Assembly (NCBI GenBank): GCA_964416305.1
Contig: CAYQDM010000017.1
Coordinates: 1-64,000, forward strand
Direction: 5' to 3'
From: Acidaminobacter sp964416305
Lineage (GTDB): Bacteria; Bacillota; Clostridia; Peptostreptococcales; Acidaminobacteraceae
Length of the DNA stretch: 64,000 bases
Shown here: piece after piece, positions 50,978 through 59,540 of the stretch
Layout: each line of letters starts with the position of its first letter
Numbering within the stretch: position 1 is the stretch's first letter
Position numbers and translations under genes: made by a program
Notes under the pieces: model-generated
Seen by the model: only the letters and a program-made list of their open reading frames with translations
What the model was told of the DNA's origin: nothing
The model's database searches: none

Positions 50978-51053
50978 TGGAGCCCACGAGCGGACTTGAA
51001 CCGCCGACCTCCGCCTTACCAAGGCGACACTCTACCTCCTGAGCTACATGGGC
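50978..51053 (-). tRNA. tRNA-Thr (GGU anticodon)
   Basis: The 76-nt minus-strand sequence starts GCCCATGTAGCTCAGGAGGT and ends with encoded CCA. The acceptor stem GCCCATG pairs with CGTGGGC (one U-G pair). The anticodon stem TCGCC/GGCGG holds loop TTGGTAA, giving anticodon GGT that reads ACC and ACU. The T arm GGCGG-TTCAAGT-CCGCT is canonical. It lies about 85 bp upstream of tuf copy 2. Confidence 0.96.
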
Positions 51054-51102
51054 ACGAAAGATCACCAACAAATCGTGTGGAGAGACTGGAACCTTGTAAA
51101 CA

Positions 51103-51150
51103 CTAAAACTCGACACTCAACAGGTTAAAGTTTTAGAATTGACTGAGTGT
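51103..51150 (-). repeat. crossing inverted repeats between sigH and tRNA-Thr
   Basis: CTAAAACT (51103-51110) is complementary to AGTTTTAG (51129-51136), and ACACTCA (51113-51119) to TGAGTGT (51144-51150). The two helices interleave, so the RNA could form an H-type pseudoknot or switch between two hairpins. The region starts at the sigH stop codon. Confidence 0.6.
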
Positions 51151-51794
51151 TAATTCTTTTCTTCCTGAAGAAACTTTTCAAGTTTGCGTTTAACTCTCTG
51201 TAAAGCATTATCTATGGATTTGACATGTCTGTCAAGGTCTTCCGCAATTTCTTGATAGGATTTTCCTTGAAGATAAAACATGAGGACTTGCCATTCGAGC
51301 TCGCTGAGGACCTCGCCAATCTTCGCCTCAATGCTGTCGAACTCCTCCCTGGAGATCAAGAGCTCTTCTGGGTTGGAAATGACTTTGCCGGAAAGGACAT
51401 CCAGCAGCGTTCGCTCCGATTCCTCGTCATAGATGGGTTTATTCAGGGAGACGTAGCTGTTCAGCGGTATGTGTTTCTGCCGCGTCGCAGTTTTGATGGC
51501 AGTGATAATCTGCCTTGTAATGCACAATTCGGCAAATGCACGGAAGGACGACATTCTGCCCGGTCTGTAGTCACGAGTGGCTTTGAACAGTCCAATCATG
51601 CCTTCCTGGATAATGTCTTCACGATCCGCACCTATCAAAAAATAAGTTCGAGCTTTGGCGCGGACAAAGTTCTTGTACTTTTTGATCAGATATTCCTGGG
51701 CTTTGGCGTCACCATTTCTGGCAAGCTCCACAATATCTTCCTCATGGCAGCTGTCCAGGTCGGACACCTCTTCAAACCGAGAATAGATCTCCAT
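51150..51794 (-). CDS. sigH: RNA polymerase sigma-H factor
   Basis: The 214-residue sigma-70 family protein has region 2 (ADREDIIQEGMIGLFKATRD) and region 4 (LSELEWQVLMFYLQGKSYQE then IAEDLDRHVKSIDNALQRVK). Length and place, between yacP and tuf/rpmG, match Spo0H of Bacillota, which controls post-exponential or sporulation genes. ATG at 51794 follows AGGGGG. It has a promoter of the housekeeping type. Confidence 0.95.
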   Translation of the reverse strand: MEIYSRFEEVSDLDSCHEEDIVELARNGDAKAQEYLIKKYKNFVRAKARTYFLIGADREDIIQEGMIGLFKATRDYRPGRMSSFRAFAELCITRQIITAIKTATRQKHIPLNSYVSLNKPIYDEESERTLLDVLSGKVISNPEELLISREEFDSIEAKIGEVLSELEWQVLMFYLQGKSYQEIAEDLDRHVKSIDNALQRVKRKLEKFLQEEKN

Positions 51795-51827
51795 AAACTT
51801 TGCCCCCTGCAATATGCCGTCTTTTTT

Positions 51828-51857
51828 ATTATACCCGATCTGGAAATGCCGCGTCAA
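51828..51857 (-). promoter_or_regulatory. sigH promoter
   Basis: TTGACG (51852-51857) and a perfect TATAAT (51828-51833) are 18 bp apart on the minus strand. The -35 overlaps the last codons of yacP. Confidence 0.8.
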
Positions 51858-52423
51858 GATTTATTCCCTTTTCGAATTGCATTCAAAAGTGCCTTTGCTT
51901 CACTGCTTAGCTGCGTCTCAATTGACTCGCCTGTTTTAACCTGTTTGGGCAGGCGCTCCTGAATTGCCAGCCGTACCCGTTCCAGTTCAAACTGGAATTC
52001 TCGCGGCGTCATCCTGACTGCACCGCTCCCCATGACCAGCTGCTGTTCTGCCCAGTCAGAGGTGACCACACGGACAAGATGCTTGGGGTCTTGAACAAGT
52101 CGTTCCGCCTCTGATTCAATATAGCTGTCCGCTGTCTGGTGTTCTTTTGTATAGATCACGACAACCCCTTTAAACATGTCGCGCTTGACCTTCTTGCCTT
52201 TTGAGGTATAAGCATCGAAGACGACGGTCACAGCGTCCCCGGTATATGCCTGGTAATCGACAAGATCATCCAGAAGCGCGTAACGGGCAGACTCAAGGGA
52301 CTCCCTGGACAGCGATTTGTAGCGTTCTATCGCGTGAATGACATTGTAGCCATCCAGCATCAAGAATTTATGTCTCCCTATCAGCCTTTTGTTTTGCCTT
52401 GGTAAACTAGGTTTGTTTTCCAT
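51854..52423 (-). CDS. yacP: NYN-domain ribonuclease-like protein, YacP/Rae1 family
   Basis: The 189-residue protein has the PIN-like NYN fold: FLMLDGYNVIHAIERY near residue 20, VVFDAYTSKG, TADSYIESEAERL and VVTSDWAEQ carry the acidic residues. B. subtilis Rae1 (YacP) cleaves mRNA in the ribosomal A site. It overlaps the end of rlmB by 17 nt, so it is translationally coupled. ATG at 52423 is preferred but has a weak site. Confidence 0.88.
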   Translation of the reverse strand: MENKPSLPRQNKRLIGRHKFLMLDGYNVIHAIERYKSLSRESLESARYALLDDLVDYQAYTGDAVTVVFDAYTSKGKKVKRDMFKGVVVIYTKEHQTADSYIESEAERLVQDPKHLVRVVTSDWAEQQLVMGSGAVRMTPREFQFELERVRLAIQERLPKQVKTGESIETQLSSEAKALLNAIRKGNKS

Positions 52424-53150
52424 AGCGCTGCCTGAACACTTCATACATCAGTATGGATGCTGCTACCGAGGCATTCAGCGAAGAGACTTTGCCCTTCATG
52501 GGAATTTTCACGAGAAAGTCGCAGTGAGACTTGACCAGGCGGCTGATGCCCTGACCCTCACTGCCTATGACAAGGGCTATACTGCCTGTCAAATCCGCCT
52601 CAAAATGTGCGACATTGCCTTCCATTTCAGCAGCCGCGATCCACAGCCCTCTCTTTTTCAGCAGCTCTATGCTCTGGCTTAGATTCGTCACTCTGCAGAC
52701 CGGCACATATTCGAGAGCCCCTGCGCTTGTCTTGGCCACAACGGCCGTCAGACCGACGGAGCGCCGTTTAGGAATAACAACACAGTGAGCGCCCACCGCA
52801 TCCGCCGTCCGGATAATCGAACCAAGATTGTGAGGATCCGTGATCTCGTCGCACAAAATGACGAACGGCTTCTCCCCCCGTGCTTCGACTTGGTCGAGAA
52901 CCGTTTCAAGATCCGAATAGTCATAGGCAGCGACATAGGCGATCACGCCCTGATGACTGTCTGAAGTCGAGATCTGATCCAGTTTGGCCCGGGCAACTTT
53001 CTGAATAATAATATTCTTTTCACTGGCCATGGCGAGAATTTTTTTGACTGAGCCTTCTGCCGCGCCTTCAGCGACCAGAATCTTGTCAATTTCACGGCCT
53101 GCCTTTAATGCTTCTATGACCGGATTACGGCCTTCAATGATATCGCTCAT
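52407..53150 (-). CDS. rlmB: 23S rRNA (guanosine-2'-O)-methyltransferase RlmB
   Basis: SPOUT-family enzyme of 247 residues. It has an N-terminal L30e-like substrate domain (IIEGRNPVIEALKAGREIDK) and the knotted catalytic domain with DPHNLGSIIRTADAVG, ALVIGSEGQGISRLV and SLNASVAASILMYE. It lies between thyX and yacP. Confidence 0.94.
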   Translation of the reverse strand: MSDIIEGRNPVIEALKAGREIDKILVAEGAAEGSVKKILAMASEKNIIIQKVARAKLDQISTSDSHQGVIAYVAAYDYSDLETVLDQVEARGEKPFVILCDEITDPHNLGSIIRTADAVGAHCVVIPKRRSVGLTAVVAKTSAGALEYVPVCRVTNLSQSIELLKKRGLWIAAAEMEGNVAHFEADLTGSIALVIGSEGQGISRLVKSHCDFLVKIPMKGKVSSLNASVAASILMYEVFRQRYGKQT

Positions 53151-53162
53151 AGCGCCTCCAAC

Positions 53163-53921
53163 TTACAAATGTTTAAATTTTTCGCGAATTTCCACTATTT
53201 TCCCACAAGTCATGACACCTTCTGAACACGGTCCGCTGGCACAGGCCGGTCCCGCTACCGCGAAGACATTAGGCGCCACTTGTTTCACCAGGCGAAGCAT
53301 TTCTGTCGCCAGCGCCCTGATTTCCCACTGAGCGCGCTCACAGCAGCGATGCCTGAAGAAATTCATCAGACTCCTCGCATTCATAGTCACGACAATCTTT
53401 GTCTCACAGGCATTGGGAAAGACGAACCGGGCATCCTCAATAGCTGCTTTCTCAGCATTTAAGGCCGCCTTTTTGGGCGAAGCGCCCTCAGCGATCATCC
53501 TTGCCTCAATTTTGGGTTTCAAGATCTCAATCAACTCATCATAGGCCTTTTGCGCCGCTGTCATAGACGCCTGGAACAACCTGGCGGCCGCTTCATCACG
53601 AGCGATTTCCGGTGGTGTGATGTACTCAAAATGATCGAGTCGAACGTAGCGCTGAGACTGCTGCGAGTAGGACGCGATCCTGTGCCTGACCAGCTGATGG
53701 GTCAACACCCGGCTGACGCCTTCAATGGCAAAGGTGAAGGACATATGCTCAATTGGAGATTCGTGACCGAGTTCTCCAAGAATCGTCAAAAACTTCGAGA
53801 TCGACTCCGGATCAAGGGAATCCGCCAGGTCAGACGCGCCGGTTCTCGAGTAACACAGTTTGGCCGCCGCCGCTACGACCCTTTCAGGTTCCGGGGTATG
53901 TGCCAAGAGTTCAACATGCAT
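53163..53921 (-). CDS. thyX: FAD-dependent thymidylate synthase
   Basis: Makes dTMP from dUMP using FAD and methylene-tetrahydrofolate. The 252-residue protein has the RHRX7S motif at 79-89 (RHRIASYSQQS) and further histidines typical of ThyX. It is inserted between mrnC and rlmB, where B. subtilis has none. It overlaps the 104-codon gene by 1 nt. Confidence 0.96.
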   Translation of the reverse strand: MHVELLAHTPEPERVVAAAAKLCYSRTGASDLADSLDPESISKFLTILGELGHESPIEHMSFTFAIEGVSRVLTHQLVRHRIASYSQQSQRYVRLDHFEYITPPEIARDEAAARLFQASMTAAQKAYDELIEILKPKIEARMIAEGASPKKAALNAEKAAIEDARFVFPNACETKIVVTMNARSLMNFFRHRCCERAQWEIRALATEMLRLVKQVAPNVFAVAGPACASGPCSEGVMTCGKIVEIREKFKHL

Positions 53922-54235
53922 TATGGATTTCCTCCAGTCTGGATGGTTTTAATGGCGATATAGTCGCCATAAGGCATGATCCCGAACAGGTATTTCCTGA
54001 ATTTACCTTTATAGGCCGGATGCCCTTCAGAAATGATCTCCTCAAACTTGACCATCCTGATGATCTTAAACGGCGGCATTTCAAGAGATTCAACGGTCTC
54101 CTGCCTAAAGACCTCCACCTCCGGCGACTGGATCCCAACTGAATCCAAGAAAGTTGACTTGACGACAAGCAGCGCCAGTGAAACCGCCAAAAGGAGGAAT
54201 AACGTCTTCTCGTAACGCGTCAGCCTTTTTTTCAT
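53921..54235 (-). CDS. small single-span membrane protein, unknown
   Basis: A 104-residue protein with a basic N terminus (MKKRLTRYEK), one hydrophobic helix LFLLLAVSLALLVVK (about 12-26) and an extracytoplasmic-type domain of about 78 residues (charged, no cysteine). I do not recognise the family. Its stop overlaps the thyX start and its start overlaps the mrnC stop, so it is a coupled member of the cysS-mrnC-thyX run. Confidence 0.7.
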   Translation of the reverse strand: MKKRLTRYEKTLFLLLAVSLALLVVKSTFLDSVGIQSPEVEVFRQETVESLEMPPFKIIRMVKFEEIISEGHPAYKGKFRKYLFGIMPYGDYIAIKTIQTGGNP

Positions 54236-54819
54236 GACTCCCGCTCCCCATCAACCGCTTCAACATTGTGCGCCGTCTTTTCAGGCTGAACCGAGCACTG
54301 GTCGATAATCTCCATGGCTTTAGCCACGACCTCTTCCAAGCGCTTTGGATCCTCCCTGAGACTCAGATAGCCAATCAGTGTTTCAAAGCCGGTCGCCAGG
54401 CGATAATCTGCGGTCTGCGTATTTTTAGGCGCGCTGTGCCCCTTCTGGTTGCGCCCTTTTCGAATCATGTCCCGTTCCTCTTCCGTCAAAAAGTTCTCCA
54501 GATTCTTGACAACATAAGCCTGCGCAGTCGCACGCACATAACGCGTTGACTGGCGGTGCAGCAGATGAAGGCTGCCTCTGGTTTTATGAATCACGGCCAT
54601 GCGGACATAATGTTCGTAGACTGCGTCCCCAATAAACGCCAGTACCAGGGGATTGGCCATCTTTAAGTCTCGCATTTCCTTTTCGGTAATGCCCATCAAC
54701 CCCAAAAACCGCTTCATGCTGCCGATGGTTTCCATTACCTCAACCTCTTTTCCCTCTTCACACAGATTTTCAATAGTCTGCCGGATGGGATTCCCGGCAG
54801 ACTCACTTTTATTTCTCAT
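54232..54819 (-). CDS. mrnC: mini-ribonuclease III
   Basis: Matures 23S rRNA ends in Bacillota. The RNase III domain, without a dsRNA-binding domain, begins near LVLAFIGDAVYEHYVRMAVI, followed by RGRNQKGHSAPKN-type KGRNQKGH and FETLIGYLSL with the acidic catalytic residues. The product (195 residues from ATG 54819) has about 40 extra N-terminal and 25 extra C-terminal residues compared with B. subtilis (about 143). ATG at 54735 is an alternative start. Confidence 0.9.
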   Translation of the reverse strand: MRNKSESAGNPIRQTIENLCEEGKEVEVMETIGSMKRFLGLMGITEKEMRDLKMANPLVLAFIGDAVYEHYVRMAVIHKTRGSLHLLHRQSTRYVRATAQAYVVKNLENFLTEEERDMIRKGRNQKGHSAPKNTQTADYRLATGFETLIGYLSLREDPKRLEEVVAKAMEIIDQCSVQPEKTAHNVEAVDGERES

Positions 54820-56216
54820 CATTTGACCTTCGACCATTTTACACCCTGAGGTGTATCCTCGAGTACTATGCCCATAGCCTTAAGTTCATCCCTGATCTCG
54901 TCCGACCTTGCAAAATTCTTGTTCTTTCTGGCTTCCTGTCGTTCTGCGATCATGGACTCAACCTGTTCGTCAAGGCCGCCTTTTTCCCTGCCCAGGATCC
55001 CCAGAACTCCGGCGAGTTCCATCAGAAGTTTATAGGCATTCTCGGCAAAAGTACGGGTAGGCGCGTCCTGAAGGTTGGAGTTGATATCCCGGACGAGTTC
55101 GAAAATCGCCGAAATGCCGTCTGCAGTATTGAGATCATCATCCATGGCCTCAATAAAGCGTTCCTTGTGGCGTCTGAGGCTTGAGAGGATCTCAATCTCC
55201 GTGACTGTCAACGGTGCGTCCCCACCGGTTTCCATTGCATAGAGCAGGTTCTCCTTGGCATTGTAGAGGCGTTCAAGGCCGCTTGAAGCCTGCATGATGA
55301 GGTCTTCGCTGAAATTGATGGGGTTTCTGTACTGTGCCGAGAGGATAAAAAACCTCAGCACTTCAGCTTCATACTGCGCCAGGATATCTCTGACCGTAAA
55401 GAAATTCCCCTTGGATTTGGACATTTTTTCGTTGTTGATATTAATATAGCCATTGTGCATCCAGTAATGGGCGAAGGGCTTGTCCGAATATGCTTCGCTC
55501 TGAGCGATCTCGTTTTCATGATGCGGAAAGATCAAGTCCTGGCCGCCAGCATGAATGTCTATGGTTTCACCCAAAAATTTCGTGCTCATGACGGAGCATT
55601 CAATGTGCCAACCGGGACGGCCTTCACCCCATGGGCTTGGCCAGCTGGGTTCACCGGGCTTTTTTGCTTTCCACAGGACAAAGTCTGCCGGATGTCTTTT
55701 TTGCTCATTCACTTCAATTCTCGCGCCTGCCTCAAGATCGTCAAGGCTCTGACCGGAAAGCTTGCCATAAGTCTCGAAAGTGGACGTGTCATAGTACACA
55801 TCTCCACCCGACACGTAGGCGTTGCCTTTTTCAATCAGCTTTTCAACATAAGCGATTATGTCCGGTATGGTATCCGTCACCTTTGGATGATGTGTTGCCC
55901 TTCGAATGCCCAGAGCGTCAGCGTCCTTGAAGTATTCTTCAATGTATTTCTCACTGATTTCCAGGCTCTCCAGACCCTCTTCCTGAGCGCGCCTGATGAT
56001 TTTGTCATCTACATCTGTAAAGTTCTGAACATAATTAACCTCATAGCCCCTGTATTCCATATAACGTCGGAACGTATCGAAAATCAGGAAAGGTCTGGCG
56101 TTTCCAATATGAAAAAAATTATAGACCGTCGGTCCGCAGACGTACATGCGGATTTTGCCTTCTTCTATGGGGACAAACTCTTCCTTTTTTCGGGTAAGGC
56201 TGTTGTACAGCTTCAT
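54819..56216 (-). CDS. cysS: cysteinyl-tRNA synthetase
   Basis: Class I synthetase of 465 residues: zinc cysteine in RMYVCGPTVYNFFHIGNARP with the HIGN motif, IHAGGQDLIFPHHENE, and KMSKSKGNF near residue 266. The end overlaps mrnC. The cysE gene often found before it in Bacillus is absent; gltX is directly upstream with a 15-bp gap. Confidence 0.97.
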   Translation of the reverse strand: MKLYNSLTRKKEEFVPIEEGKIRMYVCGPTVYNFFHIGNARPFLIFDTFRRYMEYRGYEVNYVQNFTDVDDKIIRRAQEEGLESLEISEKYIEEYFKDADALGIRRATHHPKVTDTIPDIIAYVEKLIEKGNAYVSGGDVYYDTSTFETYGKLSGQSLDDLEAGARIEVNEQKRHPADFVLWKAKKPGEPSWPSPWGEGRPGWHIECSVMSTKFLGETIDIHAGGQDLIFPHHENEIAQSEAYSDKPFAHYWMHNGYININNEKMSKSKGNFFTVRDILAQYEAEVLRFFILSAQYRNPINFSEDLIMQASSGLERLYNAKENLLYAMETGGDAPLTVTEIEILSSLRRHKERFIEAMDDDLNTADGISAIFELVRDINSNLQDAPTRTFAENAYKLLMELAGVLGILGREKGGLDEQVESMIAERQEARKNKNFARSDEIRDELKAMGIVLEDTPQGVKWSKVK

Positions 56217-56231
56217 CTGATCTTCACCCCT

Positions 56232-57707
56232 TTATGAAAGTCTTGCAATGGCGTCTTCAATCCTTGAAATCAAGCGTTTTTTCCCAAGGATCGTCATCAG
56301 ATCCACCATTTCAGGTCCATGAAGCTGTCCGGAAATCGCGGCTCGGATTGGCATGAAGAGCGCCTTTCCTTTGATGCCGGTCGCTGCCTGGACATCCTTG
56401 AACACTTGTTTCGCAAACACAGGATCCACTGCATCCACGGCTTCAACCAGGCCTTTAAAGACCCCCAGCATCTCCACCACATGTGGCTGCTTCAACATTT
56501 CAAGTGTTTCCTCATCTTCCGGCTCGACAGTCTTAGCTCTGAACAGCGGCACAAGATCCGTGCACTGCGCCAGGTAATCCATGGAATCCTTCGAAATGCG
56601 TACGATGTCAGTCGCAAAAGCGCGGCCATGCTCGCAGCCCGGATCGACATAACCCTTTTCTATAAAGTATGGCATACAATAATCTACCAATGTCTCAAGC
56701 GGCATTTCCTTAATATAGAGGCTATTCATCCAGTTCAATTTTTGGACGTCAAAAACAGCACCGGATTTGGACACGCGCTCCAACGAAAACTTCTCAACCA
56801 TTTCAGCCATGGACATCTTTTCTTCGTTGCCCTCTGGGCTCCAGCCCAGGAGAGCGATGTAGTTGACCAGAGCTTCAGGCAGATAACCCTTACGCTGGAA
56901 GTCCTCAACGGCGACGTCTCCCTGGCGTTTGCTCAGTTTCTTCTTGTCGGGATTAAGAATATTCGGAAGGTGAACGTGTTCAGGTGCTTTCCATCCGAAT
57001 GCTTCATAGAGGAAGATGTGTTTAGGTGTGGACGGCAGCCATTCCTCACCGCGGATGACATGGGTGATTCCCATATTGTGATCATCTATGACGACGGCCA
57101 TGTGGTAGGTAGGAAAACCATCCGCCTTCATAAGCACTTGATCATCCATATCATTCGTGTTCACGGTCACGCGGCCGCGCACGATGTCTTCAAAGGTGAT
57201 ATCGAGATCAGTCGGCAGTTTGAGGCGGATAACGTGTGACTCGCCATTTTCAATTCTGCGGCGGGCTTCCTCTAAAGGAATGGAACGGCAAAGGCCGTCA
57301 TAGCGCGTGATCTTGCCTTCGATTTTTTGAGTTTCCCTGAGGTCATCCAACCTCTCCTTGCTGCAGAAGCAAGGGTAAGCATGGCCGGTTTCAAGCAGCG
57401 TCTCTACGTATTGCCTGTAGATATGAAGCCGTTCAGACTGAACGTACGGACCAAATTCGCCCTTCTGTACAACAGTGCCTGACTCGAGGAACGGGCCTTC
57501 ATCATGATGAAGCCCAGCCCAGTCCATAGCGGTCAGCATCCCTTCGACAGCGCCCTCAACCAGGCGAGTCTGGTCGGTATCCTCTATTCTGAGAATGTAT
57601 TTGCCGCCACTTTTCTTTGCGAACATAAAATTATAAAGCGCAGTTCTAAGACTGCCAATATGGACATAGCCTGTCGGACTCGGCGCGAAGCGCACTCTTA
57701 CCGTCAT
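56232..57707 (-). CDS. gltX: glutamyl-tRNA synthetase
   Basis: Class I synthetase of 491 residues with FAPSPTGYVHIGSLRTALYN (HIGS motif) and KKLSKRQGDVAVEDF (KLSKR motif). The CFCSKERL segment near residue 115 fits the zinc-type region. ATG at 57707 sits behind AGGAGGG; the ATG at 57713 lies too close to that site. If GatCAB is present elsewhere the enzyme may also charge tRNA-Gln. Confidence 0.96.
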   Translation of the reverse strand: MTVRVRFAPSPTGYVHIGSLRTALYNFMFAKKSGGKYILRIEDTDQTRLVEGAVEGMLTAMDWAGLHHDEGPFLESGTVVQKGEFGPYVQSERLHIYRQYVETLLETGHAYPCFCSKERLDDLRETQKIEGKITRYDGLCRSIPLEEARRRIENGESHVIRLKLPTDLDITFEDIVRGRVTVNTNDMDDQVLMKADGFPTYHMAVVIDDHNMGITHVIRGEEWLPSTPKHIFLYEAFGWKAPEHVHLPNILNPDKKKLSKRQGDVAVEDFQRKGYLPEALVNYIALLGWSPEGNEEKMSMAEMVEKFSLERVSKSGAVFDVQKLNWMNSLYIKEMPLETLVDYCMPYFIEKGYVDPGCEHGRAFATDIVRISKDSMDYLAQCTDLVPLFRAKTVEPEDEETLEMLKQPHVVEMLGVFKGLVEAVDAVDPVFAKQVFKDVQAATGIKGKALFMPIRAAISGQLHGPEMVDLMTILGKKRLISRIEDAIARLS

Positions 57708-57757
57708 GGTCATCCCTCCTGATTTTATCTGATTTCGATTCCTTAATCATATCATAA

Positions 57758-58066
57758 TTAGAGGTCTTCCGGCAGCATTTTCGCGCCTTCCATGACCTGT
57801 CCCATCTTTTCCATGATCCTGTCATAACTGTCCGGTCCGTGGGGGACCGAACAGTTGGTGCAATCCTTAATGCCATTCTTGAGATATCTGAAATTCCCAC
57901 CGCACTGATCTTTCAACAGATAAAGCGGACAGAAGCAGAACAGACAGTTATAAGTGTCTTCCGGCACACCTTTATGACAAGGAAAGTATTCGCAGCTGCG
58001 GTGGGTCACACAGCGGTAGTTCTGAGTTTCCAGGCCACCCCTCAGACCTTTTGCGCCCCCGTTCAT
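57758..58066 (-). CDS. cysteine-rich small-domain protein (PF04071-like)
   Basis: A 102-residue protein with nine cysteines (C19, C25, C30, C41, C44, C46, C55, C69, C72) in the pattern CEYFPCHKG...NCLFCFCPLY...CGGNF...GIKDCTNCSVPH. This matches the Cys-rich small domain that elsewhere is fused to or near cobalamin-pathway CobD. Metal binding is likely, function unknown. ATG at 58066 overlaps the end of proS by 1-2 nt region, so it is co-translated. Confidence 0.85.
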   Translation of the reverse strand: MNGGAKGLRGGLETQNYRCVTHRSCEYFPCHKGVPEDTYNCLFCFCPLYLLKDQCGGNFRYLKNGIKDCTNCSVPHGPDSYDRIMEKMGQVMEGAKMLPEDL

Positions 58067-58067
58067 C

Positions 58068-59513
58068 TTAATATGCCTTTGCAACGTAGACCATGTGCTT
58101 CGCCGGTTTGCCGCAGAAGTGGCAGACAGATCCAAGGTCTTCCTGTTCAAACGGCATGCAGCGAATGGTTGCTGCCGTATCCGCCTTGATTTTGTCCTCG
58201 CATTCGCGCTCACCGCACCACATACCCTTCGCGAAGCCGGCCGTTGTCGCCATGCGGTTCTTGAATTCTTCATAATCATCCACGACGAAGGTCATGCTGT
58301 CGCGATGTTTTTTCGCTTTCTCAAACATGTCGTTATGGATAGTGTCCAGCATACCGACGACGTTGTCTGCAAAACCATCCAGTGACATTGGCGCTTTTTC
58401 GAGGGTGTCGCGTCTGGCTGCCATTGCCTGGTTGTTTTGGATGTCTCTTGGACCAATCTCGATACGGAGCGGTACACCCTTCATTTCGTACTCATTGAAC
58501 TTCCAGCCCGGTGTGTAGTTGGTGTCGTCATTCAGTTCGACACGAATGCCGCGCTCAACCAGTGCCGCCTTCAGCTCATAAGCCTTGTCGAGGACACCCG
58601 GCTTGTTCTGTGCAATAGGAATGATCACAACTTGGGTTGGCGCGACACGCGGTGGCATGACGAGCCCGCGGTTGTCGCCGTGAACCATGATCAGGCCTCC
58701 AATCAGGCGCGTTGACACGCCCCATGAGGTGTGGAACGGAAACTCCAGCTCCCCGCCTCTGCCCAAGTACTGAATTTCAAAAGCTTTGGTGAAGTGCTGG
58801 CCCAGGTTGTGGGAGGTCCCGGATTGAAGTGCTTTGCCATCGTGCATCAATGCCTCAATGGTGTAAGTGGCATATGCGCCGGCAAATTTTTCTTTCTCGC
58901 TTTTTCGGCCCGAAACCATCGGAATAGCCAAGAGCTCTTCCGCCATTTGGCGATAGATGTTCAGCATTTGAATCGTCTCATCCTGAGCCTCTTCATAAGT
59001 CTCGTGAAGGGTATGACCCTCCTGCCAGAGGAACTCGGAGGTCCTAAGGAACGGCCGCGTCGACTTTTCCCAGCGGACGACGGAACACCATTGGTTGTAG
59101 AGGTAAGGCAGGTCTCTGTAAGACTGCAGCCATTTGGAGTACATAGAGCAGATAATTGTCTCTGAAGTCGGGCGCACACAAAGTCGCTCAGCGAGCTCCT
59201 CCTTGCCGCCGTGGGTCACCCAGGCAACCTCTGGCGCGAATCCCTCGACGTGCTCTTTTTCACGGTTCAGAAGACTCTCAGGGATCAACAGCGGGAAGTA
59301 CATATTCTTGTGGCCGGTTTCCTTAAACCGCTTGTCCAGAAATGCCTGGATGTTCTCCCAGATCTCGTAGCCGTAGGGGCGAATGACCATAAACCCTTTG
59401 ACAGGAGAATAATCCACCAGTTCCGTCTTCAGAATAACGTCTGTATACCACTGAGCGAAGTCGTCCTCCATGCGCGTAATTTCTTTTACAAATTCCATTT
59501 CTTTCTTTGCCAT
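58068..59513 (-). CDS. proS: prolyl-tRNA synthetase, archaeal/eukaryotic-like type
   Basis: Class II synthetase of 481 residues, the short form without the editing insertion of the E. coli type. It shows FLRTSEFLWQEGHTLHETYE (motif 2 region) near residue 145, and a C-terminal zinc-like domain with WCGERECEDK and CHFCGKPAK. ATG at 59513 follows AGGAGG. It is under a T-box leader with a proline specifier. Confidence 0.96.
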   Translation of the reverse strand: MAKKEMEFVKEITRMEDDFAQWYTDVILKTELVDYSPVKGFMVIRPYGYEIWENIQAFLDKRFKETGHKNMYFPLLIPESLLNREKEHVEGFAPEVAWVTHGGKEELAERLCVRPTSETIICSMYSKWLQSYRDLPYLYNQWCSVVRWEKSTRPFLRTSEFLWQEGHTLHETYEEAQDETIQMLNIYRQMAEELLAIPMVSGRKSEKEKFAGAYATYTIEALMHDGKALQSGTSHNLGQHFTKAFEIQYLGRGGELEFPFHTSWGVSTRLIGGLIMVHGDNRGLVMPPRVAPTQVVIIPIAQNKPGVLDKAYELKAALVERGIRVELNDDTNYTPGWKFNEYEMKGVPLRIEIGPRDIQNNQAMAARRDTLEKAPMSLDGFADNVVGMLDTIHNDMFEKAKKHRDSMTFVVDDYEEFKNRMATTAGFAKGMWCGERECEDKIKADTAATIRCMPFEQEDLGSVCHFCGKPAKHMVYVAKAY

Positions 59514-59540
59514 GATGAGCCTCCTAAGAATCTTTGTCAA

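Noticed and set aside
56319..57239. 306-codon plus-strand frame opposite gltX
   Set aside because: Antisense to a clear glutamyl-tRNA synthetase, without start context or known motifs.
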